7,950 nucleotides of DNA from Pseudomonadota bacterium (GTDB lineage: Bacteria > Pseudomonadota > Alphaproteobacteria > Rickettsiales > Rickettsiaceae): contig JAJZHL010000039.1 in NCBI GenBank assembly GCA_021804505.1, forward strand, positions 1 through 7,950, given 5' to 3'. Below the pieces are notes generated by a model that was not told the origin of the DNA, made no database searches, and saw only the letters and a list, made by a program, of their open reading frames with translations. Both the position numbers and the translations under genes were made by a program. The first letter of the stretch is position 1. Each line of letters begins with the position of its first letter. Positions 1 to 6,445 of this stretch are shown in pieces.

Positions 1-697
1 GGTAAAGGCTTGTCGCAATGTCCATATTCTTTCTAACAGGGGTATTTTTTGCAATGACGCCAATATAATAGTTTCTATCATTACTCTTTTCTCCAACGGC
101 TTGAGGTCTTAATTGAGGAGTTATAGGAATATTAATATTATCATCACTTCTTTTTACCACTAGGTGCATAAGTTTATCTTCATTGATCAATATTATGCGT
201 TGTAAATCAGACATATCATTAATTTGCTGGCCATCGGCCATAATAATCTGATCATTCTCCTTAAGTCCTGATACTGATGCTGGTGAGTCTGCGGCCACCT
301 CTCCTATTATTGCTGGGACTTCAACTTTGCCGTATATAAAATACAAGGTGGAGAATAATAGTATAGCAAGTAAGTAATTAGCTATGGGGCCGGCAGCTAT
401 TACCAGAAATTGTGCATAAAGCGGTTTACTACGAAATGCTTTATCAGCGTCGCTAATTATTGTGTTATCAGTACTTTCTCGATTAAAGCCATATATTTTT
501 ACGTAACCACCAAATGGTAGCAAACATACCTTCCATTTTACGCCTAACTTACTAACCCTCGACCATAACTCTTTACCAAAGCCAATTGAAAATACTTCAA
601 TCTTCATGCCAAAAAGTTTAGCTACATAATAATGGCCAAACTCATGGATAAATACCAATAAACTGATAGTTAAAATAAAACCAAATATGGATAACAT
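1..697 (-). CDS. rseP: RseP-type site-2 zinc metalloprotease (M50), N-terminal 232 codons, cut by window edge
   Basis: Membrane-embedded zinc protease that cleaves transmembrane segments, classically anti-sigma factors in regulated intramembrane proteolysis and remnant signal peptides. The reading frame is open from the ATG at 697 to the left edge, so the C-terminal part is missing. Seen in the sequence: a first membrane helix at residues 2-25 containing the HEFGH zinc motif (H18, E19, H22); an IEVFSIGFGKELWS stretch at residues 33-46; PFGGYVKIYG at 61-70, typical of the membrane-reentrant loop; a second membrane segment around 97-122 with AAGPIANYLLA; and a PDZ-like domain from about 126 to 200. 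The second catalytic motif (NxxPxxxLDG) and the last helices would lie beyond position 1. The gene diverges from nusB. In many proteobacteria rseP is followed by bamA, which would lie outside the window. A GAGAG at 702-706 could serve as its ribosome site. Identity is very likely; the cellular substrate is unknown. Confidence 0.95.
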   Translation of the reverse strand, partial: MLSIFGFILTISLLVFIHEFGHYYVAKLFGMKIEVFSIGFGKELWSRVSKLGVKWKVCLLPFGGYVKIYGFNRESTDNTIISDADKAFRSKPLYAQFLVIAAGPIANYLLAILLFSTLYFIYGKVEVPAIIGEVAADSPASVSGLKENDQIIMADGQQINDMSDLQRIILINEDKLMHLVVKRSDDNINIPITPQLRPQAVGEKSNDRNYYIGVIAKNTPVRKNMDIATSLY

Positions 698-709
698 AAA
701 ACTCTCGAT

Positions 710-738
710 TTGCTAAACTTAAGCTTTTTAGGTATACT
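710..738 (+). promoter_or_regulatory. Predicted sigma70-type promoter for nusB
   Basis: TTGCTA at 710-715 (4 of 6 to the TTGACA consensus) is followed after exactly 17 bp by TATACT at 733-738 (5 of 6 to TATAAT). A start site near 745 would give a leader of about 30 nt before the ATG at 775. It lies in the 77-bp spacer between divergent rseP and nusB, where a nusB promoter is expected. Prediction from spacing and hexamers only. Confidence 0.55.
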
Positions 739-774
739 AATTTTTCTTTATCATTACTTATGAGTTGCTATTTT

Positions 775-1245
775 ATGATTTCAGATAAGATCAATACCAA
801 AACTATGGCCAGAATAGCAGCCATACAAGTTCTTTATCAATATAAACTTGGAGATGCTAATCAGGATGTGGAGTTGATTATGCAGCAAATCCTCAAATTT
901 TATCAAGATGAAAGGTTGCAAAATAGCAAGATAAACCCTAATAAATCAATAAAAATTAGAGTCAGTATAAGTCATTTTGAGAAGCTAGTAAAGAATGTTA
1001 CTTCAAATATTACGGAAATAGATGATATTATTTCCAGTAATTTGTCTCCTGAATGGCAAATTGAGAGTTTACCTCTATTACTCCTTGCTACATTACGCGT
1101 TGCTATTGGGGAATTGAAATTTTTGCAGGACATTCCAAGTAAGGTAGTAATTAATGAATTTACTGACATTGCTAGTGAGATGTTAGATGAAAACGAAATA
1201 GGGTTTGTTAATTCTATTTTGGATCATATTTCTAAGCAGGGTTAG
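775..1245 (+). CDS. nusB: Transcription antitermination factor NusB
   Basis: Small all-helical RNA-binding protein that pairs with NusE (ribosomal protein S10) on boxA RNA to support antitermination during rRNA synthesis. The 156-residue product is near the usual family size. Seen: an arginine-containing helix near the N terminus (ARIAAIQVLYQYK, residues 12-24), an insertion-like lysine-rich segment around 45-62, and the conserved C-terminal core with LRVAIGEL at 107-114, PSKVVINEFTDIA at 121-133 and EIGFVNSILD at 141-150. An in-frame ATG at 760 would add five residues (MSCYF). I prefer 775 because a GAG at 762-764 sits about 10 nt upstream, and because the resulting MISDKI start resembles the starts of the next two genes. 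A good promoter lies just upstream. It is followed by a palindromic repeat and then rlmE. Confidence 0.95.
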   Translation: MISDKINTKTMARIAAIQVLYQYKLGDANQDVELIMQQILKFYQDERLQNSKINPNKSIKIRVSISHFEKLVKNVTSNITEIDDIISSNLSPEWQIESLPLLLLATLRVAIGELKFLQDIPSKVVINEFTDIASEMLDENEIGFVNSILDHISKQG

Positions 1246-1280
1246 GTAAATGTTACATATGTCATTCACATACTTTTCTA

Positions 1281-1357
1281 TCTCATCCCCGCGAAGGCGG
1301 GGATCCAAGGAGATCCTGAACCAAGTTCAGGATAGCTTAGAGAGGGTTCAGAATGAT
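1281..1357. repeat. Intergenic palindromic repeat (two perfect hairpins) between nusB and rlmE
   Basis: A GC-rich patch in an AT-rich genome. Hairpin A: ATCCCCGC (1285-1292), loop GAAG, GCGGGGAT (1297-1304), a perfect 8-bp stem. Hairpin B: ATCCTGAAC (1313-1321), loop CAA, GTTCAGGAT (1325-1333), a perfect 9-bp stem. A further copy of GGTTCAG (1345-1351) can pair with CTGAACC at 1316-1322 instead, so an alternative fold exists. The ends carry TCAT (1283-1286) and ATGA (1353-1356), complementary to each other. Part of it, GGCGGGGATCCA followed by AGATCC, recurs at 6308-6328 with few changes. This resembles the small dispersed palindromic elements of rickettsial genomes, but the family cannot be assigned here. 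No T-run follows the stems, so it is not a classic terminator, though the stems would be transcribed into any nusB-rlmE mRNA. Confidence 0.75.
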
Positions 1358-1374
1358 AACAAGCAGAGGTCGCA

Positions 1375-2061
1375 ATGATATCAACTAAGATGCCCGGTTT
1401 TAGAGGAAAATTTGTCGTGGTTAAAACTGCAAAAAGGCGCAAAACCTCTTCCCAGCAGTGGCTGGCTCGCCAGTTAAATGACCCTTATGTAATAAAATCA
1501 AAAATTGATGGATATCGCTCTAGAGCTGCTTATAAATTACTTGAAATTCATAGCAAATTTAATTTGTTTAAAACAGGAATGAAAGTAGTTGATTTAGGAG
1601 CAGCGCCTGGTGGATGGAGTCAGGTAGCGGCCAAACTGACAAAGTCTGATAATAATGGTATTATAGCAGTAGATCTATTAGAAATTGATCCCATTCCGGG
1701 GGTGCAAACTATCCAGAATGATTTTTACTCTGCTGATACGGAAAGCATAATAACGACAATGTTAGGGGGTATGGCTGACATTGTGCTAAGTGATATGGCG
1801 GCAAATACTACAGGTCATGCAGCGACTGATCATATTAGGACATTAGATTTATGTGAACATGCTCTTGATTTTGCCTTAAAAGTTTTAAAACCAGGGGGGC
1901 ATTTCGTTGCTAAGATTTTTCGTGGCGGAGCAGAAAATAGTGTATTAAATAAGGTAAAGCTTAATTTTCATACGGTAAAGCATTTTAAGCCTGCTTCAAG
2001 CCGAAAAGAATCAGTAGAAGTTTATTTAGTAGCATTGGATCGTAAAAATGTTATAAATTAA
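1375..2061 (+). CDS. rlmE: 23S rRNA (uridine 2552-2'-O)-methyltransferase RlmE (FtsJ/RrmJ)
   Basis: SAM-dependent enzyme that 2'-O-methylates U2552 in the A-loop of 23S rRNA during late assembly of the 50S subunit. The 228-residue product is slightly longer than E. coli RlmE because of a basic N-terminal extension, as in rickettsial homologues. Seen: [11 protein letters not shown] at residues 48-58 with the catalytic lysine K54; the SAM-binding loop [12 protein letters not shown] at 73-84; an acidic residue D100 after IIAV in the position that binds the adenosine ribose; [10 protein letters not shown] at 139-148 with catalytic D140; VAKIFRGG at 178-185 with catalytic K180; and VEVYLVA at 214-220 with E215 as the likely last member of the K-D-K-E tetrad. 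All four tetrad positions are therefore present. AGAGG at 1365-1369 sits 5 nt before the chosen ATG. The 5' region abuts a palindromic repeat that ends less than 20 bp upstream. No separate promoter is evident, so it may be co-transcribed with nusB. Confidence 0.96.
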   Translation: MISTKMPGFRGKFVVVKTAKRRKTSSQQWLARQLNDPYVIKSKIDGYRSRAAYKLLEIHSKFNLFKTGMKVVDLGAAPGGWSQVAAKLTKSDNNGIIAVDLLEIDPIPGVQTIQNDFYSADTESIITTMLGGMADIVLSDMAANTTGHAATDHIRTLDLCEHALDFALKVLKPGGHFVAKIFRGGAENSVLNKVKLNFHTVKHFKPASSRKESVEVYLVALDRKNVIN

Positions 2062-2112
2062 GGTTAGCAAAAAAATCTAAATGTACACCCCATAATTTTC
2101 TAGACATTGGTT

Positions 2113-3492
2113 ATGATATCTGCAAAGATTCAATTTTTAACCAGTAATTTTATGCAATCAACAGAGGTAGCATTAACTAACGAGCAAAAAAAGGCTATAG
2201 GATTACTTTCTGTAGGGACTTTTCTAGAATATTTCGACTTGATGCTATATGTGCATATGGCGGTATTATTAAACGAGTTGTTTTTTCCTAAATATGACCC
2301 TTTTACTGCTTCTCTTCTATCAGCTTTTGCCTTTTGTTCTTCTTATTTGCTTCGGCCAGTAGGGGCTTTATTATTTGGCTCTATAGGTGACGTCATCGGA
2401 AGGAAAGCATCCTTAATTATCAGTACATTAGTTATGGCATGTGCGTGTGTTGTGTTGGGCGTGCTGCCAACATATGACCAAATAGGCATTACTGCTGCTT
2501 GGGTGGTGACGTTATGTCGTATGGCTCAGGGTATGGCTGCAAGTGCAGAGTCGCAAGGGGCCGAAATCTATATCACGGAAACCGTACGAGGCAGAAAAAA
2601 GTACCCTATGGTCACGCTAGTAACTATTTGCTCAGCTATTGGGACATCAGCGGCTCTTGCTGTCAGTGCTTTGTGTACTAGTGAATACTTATCTAATGCG
2701 CTACCTTCCTCATGGAGAATTGCTTTTTTCGTAGGATCTATTGTTGGCATAGTAGGAACCGTGGCAAGAACTAGTCTTAGAGAGGCCTCAGACTATGTAA
2801 ATAAACAAAAAGTCTTGAAAAAAAGGCTAAGTGAAAATCAAATAGATACACAAAATCAATTGAGTAGGTCAATATTAACGGAACGTCCTAATAATTTAGT
2901 TGCTATAGCTTATTTCTTTATATATTGCGCAAGACCACCATGTTTTTATTTTATATACATATATTGTGCAGATATATTAAAGCATCAATTTGCTATGACT
3001 CCAGCTCAGATTATTCACCAAAATCTTTATGTATCAATAATAGATTTATTAGGGCTAATGACGCTTGCATATTTAAGTACTAGAATACAACCTTTAAAGA
3101 TATTAAAAGGAAAATTAATATTATTCTTTGTATCTATTTCCACTTTTCCTATAGCAATGTCATTATATCCGCAATCAAATACTGTGTTGATATACCAGTG
3201 TATTGCAGCACTATTTGTGTTTGATCAAATACCAGCAACTCCAATATTTTATAAATATTTTCCGATTTTAAGAAGATTTACTTATACAAGCTTAATAAGT
3301 GCTTTTGCAAAATTGCTCACTTATCTTGTGATCTCTTTAGGATTTGCTTTTACTACTAAATATTTCGGCTATCCAGGGATTTTCATTATATTAGTCCCGA
3401 TAGGGCTTTGTTTTTGGTTTAGTGTTTCTTATTTCCAAAGTTTGGAAGAGGGGGTAGAAAGAAACCCTGACCAAGTTTTGGTTCCTGTTTAA
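2113..3492 (+). CDS. MFS transporter, ProP-like (metabolite:H+ symporter family)
   Basis: Predicted inner-membrane secondary transporter. Twelve membrane segments are plausible from the hydrophobic pattern across about 459 residues. Seen: GTFLEYFDLMLY near residues 35-46, matching the GxxxExxD region of the metabolite:H+ symporter branch that includes ProP; RPVGALLFGSIGDVIGRK at about 81-98, which contains the MFS loop-2/3 motif GxxxDxxGRK; CRMAQGMAASAESQGAEIYITE at about 135-156 in the usual substrate-path helix region (shown here in part); and a charged central loop at about 220-260. The substrate cannot be read from the sequence. Rickettsiae carry several proP-like paralogues whose substrates are largely unproven, so I give no symbol. 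The start is uncertain: TTG at 2107, ATG at 2113 and ATG at 2152 are all in frame, and none has a clear ribosome site. Homologues I recall begin near the last. The 3' end overlaps the convergent hydrolase gene by 74 bp. Confidence 0.88.
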   Translation: MISAKIQFLTSNFMQSTEVALTNEQKKAIGLLSVGTFLEYFDLMLYVHMAVLLNELFFPKYDPFTASLLSAFAFCSSYLLRPVGALLFGSIGDVIGRKASLIISTLVMACACVVLGVLPTYDQIGITAAWVVTLCRMAQGMAASAESQGAEIYITETVRGRKKYPMVTLVTICSAIGTSAALAVSALCTSEYLSNALPSSWRIAFFVGSIVGIVGTVARTSLREASDYVNKQKVLKKRLSENQIDTQNQLSRSILTERPNNLVAIAYFFIYCARPPCFYFIYIYCADILKHQFAMTPAQIIHQNLYVSIIDLLGLMTLAYLSTRIQPLKILKGKLILFFVSISTFPIAMSLYPQSNTVLIYQCIAALFVFDQIPATPIFYKYFPILRRFTYTSLISAFAKLLTYLVISLGFAFTTKYFGYPGIFIILVPIGLCFWFSVSYFQSLEEGVERNPDQVLVPV

Positions 3493-4087
3493 TGCTTGTT
3501 ATTGTACTGTTTAAGTTTTTTGAGATATTATATAGCCTCTCTGATATTAAAGACCATCCCATACTTGCTGTTAAAATGAAAAACAATTCTAGGGTTTCTT
3601 TAGAGGTTTTCTCTTGTTTTTGAGGAGTTTTAGCTCCTATAGTTTCCATATTATGCAGTCTATCAATCGCCTTGATTAGTAGCACCTCTTTATCATGTTT
3701 TTGGTAGGCGTTCAACAAGCTTTCTTCTACCGAGATCTTACTGCCATCAGGTCTATCACGAGTGAGCATATCAACCATTTCTTCTATTCTTCGCCCGAAG
3801 TTATCCAGTATCATGCCAGCTGTAACTTCAGTATCTTCTACAATATCGTGCAATATGCTAGCTACGATAACATCTGTTTTTAGGAGATGTTCAGATACCA
3901 TATATGCTACCTCTAGAGGATGGGTATAATATGGTTCCCCACTTTTTCTGAACTGTCCGTCGTGGTATTTTTTAGCCCAGACAATAGCTTTATCAATTAG
4001 GACAAAATCTAATTGATTTTCAGAGTCTAAAGACTCTAATTTTTTTATTAACCTGATTGAGTAAGTGCATGATGCTAAGTAGTCCAT
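3419..4087 (-). CDS. Stand-alone HD-domain (p)ppGpp hydrolase, SpoT/RelA-type fragment
   Basis: Expected to hydrolyse the alarmone (p)ppGpp to GDP/GTP and pyrophosphate using a bound metal. The 222-residue product corresponds only to the N-terminal HD domain of the roughly 700-residue bifunctional Rel/SpoT proteins; no synthetase, TGS or ACT domain follows. Seen: HDGQFRKSGEPYYTHPLEVA at residues 42-61 with metal ligand H56; ASILHDIVEDT at 76-86 with the HD pair H80-D81 and the E84-D85 pair; and LIKAIDRLHNMETI at 137-150 with D142. Every core hydrolase residue is intact, so it looks functional. Rickettsial genomes typically encode spoT as several separate short genes, and this fits that pattern. 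The last 25 or so residues (rich in P, G and K) are antisense to the transporter's 3' end and look like an extension beyond the domain, perhaps from loss of an earlier stop. There is no clear ribosome site. An extended -10 promoter lies about 33-41 bp upstream of the start. Confidence 0.88.
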   Translation of the reverse strand: MDYLASCTYSIRLIKKLESLDSENQLDFVLIDKAIVWAKKYHDGQFRKSGEPYYTHPLEVAYMVSEHLLKTDVIVASILHDIVEDTEVTAGMILDNFGRRIEEMVDMLTRDRPDGSKISVEESLLNAYQKHDKEVLLIKAIDRLHNMETIGAKTPQKQEKTSKETLELFFILTASMGWSLISERLYNISKNLNSTITSIKQEPKLGQGFFLPPLPNFGNKKH

Positions 4088-4119
4088 TGAAAAATATAGA
4101 ATTGTTTGTATAAAGTAGC

Positions 4120-4128
4120 ATTATACCA
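4120..4128 (-). promoter_or_regulatory. Predicted extended -10 promoter for the HD hydrolase
   Basis: Read on the minus strand, TGGTATAAT contains a perfect TATAAT (4125 down to 4120) preceded by the TGn of an extended -10 element (4128-4126). No good -35 hexamer is present at 16-18 bp, which extended -10 promoters can tolerate. A start near 4113 would leave a leader of roughly 25 nt before the ATG at 4087. Confidence 0.5.
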
Positions 4129-4240
4129 AAATATTTTATCAACTTCGAAGCAAAAATTCATATAGCAGAAGAAAATCTTTATTTGATTGTGTTATTATTA
4201 GTATCGATCCTCTACTATTGTTTTTCTATGTGTAATTTTA

Positions 4241-4269
4241 TTGATTTGCTCTCCTACAGATACTATAAT
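4241..4269 (+). promoter_or_regulatory. Predicted sigma70-type promoter for thrS
   Basis: TTGATT at 4241-4246 (4 of 6 to TTGACA) is followed after exactly 17 bp by a perfect TATAAT at 4264-4269. The start site is expected near 4276, giving a leader of about 64 nt before the thrS ATG. The -10 hexamer lies inside the left arm of the dyad at 4262-4299, so a factor binding the dyad would compete with RNA polymerase. Confidence 0.6.
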
Positions 4270-4299
4270 AACACTTACTCGTGACAGTGTTATTATAGT
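4262..4299. repeat. Perfect 14-bp-arm inverted repeat overlapping the thrS promoter
   Basis: ACTATAATAACACT (4262-4275) and its exact reverse complement AGTGTTATTATAGT (4286-4299) flank a 10-nt centre. No T-run follows, so a terminator reading is poor. If transcription starts near 4276, only the centre and right arm are in the mRNA, which favours a DNA operator over an RNA hairpin. A second inverted repeat, TGACAG (4282-4287) with CTGTCA (4301-4306), can extend through G-U pairs to about 11 bp and would be wholly inside the predicted leader; it cannot form together with the first. Confidence 0.7.
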
Positions 4300-4339
4300 G
4301 CTGTCATAATTAGAAATAGCTAAATAATGAACAGATACA

Positions 4340-6262
4340 ATGATTAATGTTACTTTTCCTGATGGCTCACAGAAGCAGTTTGATCAGCACGTGACCGGTA
4401 TAGAAATAGCTAAAAGCATTTCTGCTAGCCTTGCAAAAGAGGCTTTAGTTGTGGAGGTGAATAAAGAGCTAAGAGACTTGAATTTACCAATAGAGCGTGA
4501 TTGTACGATACGAATTTTAACCCATAAGGACCCAGAATGTTTGGAAGTATTGCGTCATGATGCGGCTCATATAATAGCAGAGGCTGCTAAGGAGCTTTTC
4601 CCTGACATACAGGTTACTATAGGTCCTGCAATAGAAAATGGTTTTTACTATGATTTTGCTAGAGCGCAAGCCTTCACTCCGGATGATTTGGTGAAAATAG
4701 AAGCGAAGATGCATGAGATCGTCAAAAGAGATGAGAATATTACTAGAGAAGTATGGAAACGTGACCAGGCAATAGAATTTTTCAAATCAATAGGAGAGCA
4801 TTATAAGGCCGAGATAATCTCTGAAATTCCAGCAGGGGAAGATATCACATTATATAGACAAGGAAATTTCATTGATTTATGTCGTGGTCCGCATGGGCCA
4901 TCAACTGGCAAGGTAAAATATTTCAAGCTGATGAAGGTAGCGGGGGCGTACTGGCGTGGTGATAGTAACAATCCTATGTTACAAAGAATATACGGTACGG
5001 CCTGGGCAACAAAAGAGCAGCTTGACAATTACCTATATATGCTAGAAGAGGCTGAAAAGCGTGATCATAGGAAGCTAGGTAAGGAGCTTGAGTTGTTTCA
5101 CTTTCAAGAAGAAGCTCAAGGTATGGTATTCTGGCATGATAAAGGTTGGAGCATATATCGTACTATTGAACAATATATAAGGAATAAAATAAAAAAGGCT
5201 GGCTATATCGAGGTGAAAACTCCAATCCTTGCTGATAAAAGTCTATGGGAAGCTTCTGGGCACTGGGAAAAATTTAGAGAAGATATGTTTGCCTTAAATT
5301 TAGCAGATGAAAAAATCTTGGCTCTTAAGCCTATGAATTGCCCTTGCCATGTGCAAATTTTTAAACAAGGTATTAAGAGTTATAGGGACCTGCCGTTGCG
5401 GATGTCTGAATTTGGCCTATGTCATAGAAATGAAGCGTCAGGTGCATTGCATGGATTAATGAGAGTCCGGGCTCTGGTGCAAGATGATGCTCATATTTTT
5501 TGTACTGAGGAACAAATTAATAGTGAAACAGTAAATTTTTGTACTCTACTTACTGAGGTTTATAAAGATTTTGGCTTCACTGATATCAAAATTAAGTTTT
5601 CAGATCGTCCTAAATTACGTGCTGGAAGTGATGAAGTTTGGGATAAAGCTGAAAATGCCCTAAAGCAAGCCGTGGAGCAAGCAGGCTATTCTTATGTGCT
5701 TAGTCCAGGGGATGGAGCATTCTATGGACCTAAGCTAGAATTTTGTCTTAAGGATTCAATAGGAAGAGAGTGGCAATGTGGTACACTACAAGTAGATTTT
5801 GTTTTACCAGAACGTCTAGATAGCCATTATATTACAGATCAGGGGGAGAAAAAGCGACCAGTGATGCTGCATAGGGCAATAATTGGTTCTTTTGAGCGAT
5901 TTATTGGAATATTGATAGAAGAATATGCTGGGCGCTTTCCTCTTTGGCTTGCACCAGTGCAGGTTGCTATTGCAACCATTACTAATGAGCTAGATGATTA
6001 TGCTTTGAGCATAAATAGATTATTAACGGAAGCAGGCGTTAGATCAGCTATAGATATTTCCTCAGAGAAAATAAATTATAAAATACGTTGTTTTTCTCAC
6101 CAGAAAGTACCTATAATAGCAGTAGTAGGAAAGCAGGAAATGTTAAACAATACTGTGACTATAAGACAACTCGGCTCAGAGGAACAAAAAAATCTCTCTG
6201 TACAAGAGTTGGTAAATCTTGTAAAAGATGAGAATTTAAAATATCTTCACAACGCTATATAA
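4340..6262 (+). CDS. thrS: Threonyl-tRNA synthetase
   Basis: Class II aminoacyl-tRNA synthetase that charges tRNA-Thr in the cytoplasm and edits serine mischarging. At 640 residues it is the usual full bacterial length. Domains in order: TGS at about 1-62 ([10 protein letters not shown] start); the editing domain at about 63-225 with H73 and H77 of the HxxxH pair, C181 and H185; the catalytic core at about 245-535; and the anticodon-binding domain at about 536-640. The catalytic zinc ligands C334 (in MNCPCH), H385 (in DDAHIFC) and H511 (in MLHRAIIG) fall at the same numbers as in E. coli. Motif 2 includes the [15 protein letters not shown] stretch at 361-375 and motif 3 the GSFERF stretch at 516-521. 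Nothing essential is missing. The ATG has no strong ribosome site; a seven-codon out-of-frame ORF (ATG at 4327, stop at 4347) overlaps it. A promoter and a dyad lie upstream, and infC follows after a 180-bp spacer with repeats. Confidence 0.98.
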   Translation: MINVTFPDGSQKQFDQHVTGIEIAKSISASLAKEALVVEVNKELRDLNLPIERDCTIRILTHKDPECLEVLRHDAAHIIAEAAKELFPDIQVTIGPAIENGFYYDFARAQAFTPDDLVKIEAKMHEIVKRDENITREVWKRDQAIEFFKSIGEHYKAEIISEIPAGEDITLYRQGNFIDLCRGPHGPSTGKVKYFKLMKVAGAYWRGDSNNPMLQRIYGTAWATKEQLDNYLYMLEEAEKRDHRKLGKELELFHFQEEAQGMVFWHDKGWSIYRTIEQYIRNKIKKAGYIEVKTPILADKSLWEASGHWEKFREDMFALNLADEKILALKPMNCPCHVQIFKQGIKSYRDLPLRMSEFGLCHRNEASGALHGLMRVRALVQDDAHIFCTEEQINSETVNFCTLLTEVYKDFGFTDIKIKFSDRPKLRAGSDEVWDKAENALKQAVEQAGYSYVLSPGDGAFYGPKLEFCLKDSIGREWQCGTLQVDFVLPERLDSHYITDQGEKKRPVMLHRAIIGSFERFIGILIEEYAGRFPLWLAPVQVAIATITNELDDYALSINRLLTEAGVRSAIDISSEKINYKIRCFSHQKVPIIAVVGKQEMLNNTVTIRQLGSEEQKNLSVQELVNLVKDENLKYLHNAI

Positions 6263-6302
6263 ATAGGCAAGATTACAGTACTATTAGTCTTATTTTGTTC
6301 TA

Positions 6303-6384
6303 GCTACGGCGGGAATCCAGAGAGATCCAGGATCATGCCGGGATGACATTTACATCACTAGTCATCCTGAGCTCGTTTCAGGAT
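6303..6384. repeat. Intergenic palindromic repeat patch (two adjoining units) between thrS and infC
   Basis: Unit one (about 6303-6346) reads CGGCGGGAATCCA then GAGAGATCC, closely matching the middle of the 1281-1357 repeat in the same orientation. It then has the interrupted palindrome GATCC-A-GGATC (6324-6334) and ends in CCGGGATGAC. Unit two (6361-6384) begins GTCATCCTGA and forms a hairpin of ATCCTGA (6364-6370) with TCAGGAT (6378-6384) around a 7-nt loop; its stem is the same sequence as hairpin B of the upstream repeat. Both ends use the GTCATCC/GGATGAC terminal motif common in small dispersed palindromes. The rest of the 180-bp spacer (6263-6302 and 6385-6442) is AT-rich; no convincing promoter or T-tailed terminator is visible. 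Confidence 0.7.
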
Positions 6385-6431
6385 CTATTCTTTGTAATAG
6401 AGGATTGTAAGATAATTAATTTTATTAAAAT

Positions 6432-6445
6432 GGAGAAGTGTTATT
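6432..6445 (+). promoter_or_regulatory. Ribosome binding site and AUU start codon of infC
   Basis: GGAG at 6432-6435 is followed after 7 nt by an ATT at 6443 in frame with infC. No ATG, GTG or TTG in this frame lies between that site and the conserved N-terminal residues; the first standard-type start is GTG at 6509, which would remove the conserved NRDIRA region. AUU is the well-known infC start in E. coli, where it makes IF-3 repress its own translation. Confidence 0.8.

Noticed and set aside
972..1169. Minus-strand open frame inside nusB
   Set aside because: It is antisense to a clearly conserved gene and shows no recognisable domain.
1285..1333. CRISPR-like or tRNA-like structure
   Set aside because: The two hairpins are different sequences with no regular spacers, and there is no tRNA cloverleaf or T-loop sequence.
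4262..4299. Rho-independent terminator
   Set aside because: The stem is AT-rich, no T-run follows it, and it lies in a divergent spacer where no transcript needs ending.
4801..5028. Minus-strand open frame inside thrS
   Set aside because: It is a shadow of the conserved editing-domain region of ThrRS.
6405..6416. infC promoter (TTGTAA near GATAAT)
   Set aside because: The hexamers are too close together (no 16-18 bp spacing), and alternative -35 candidates match poorly.
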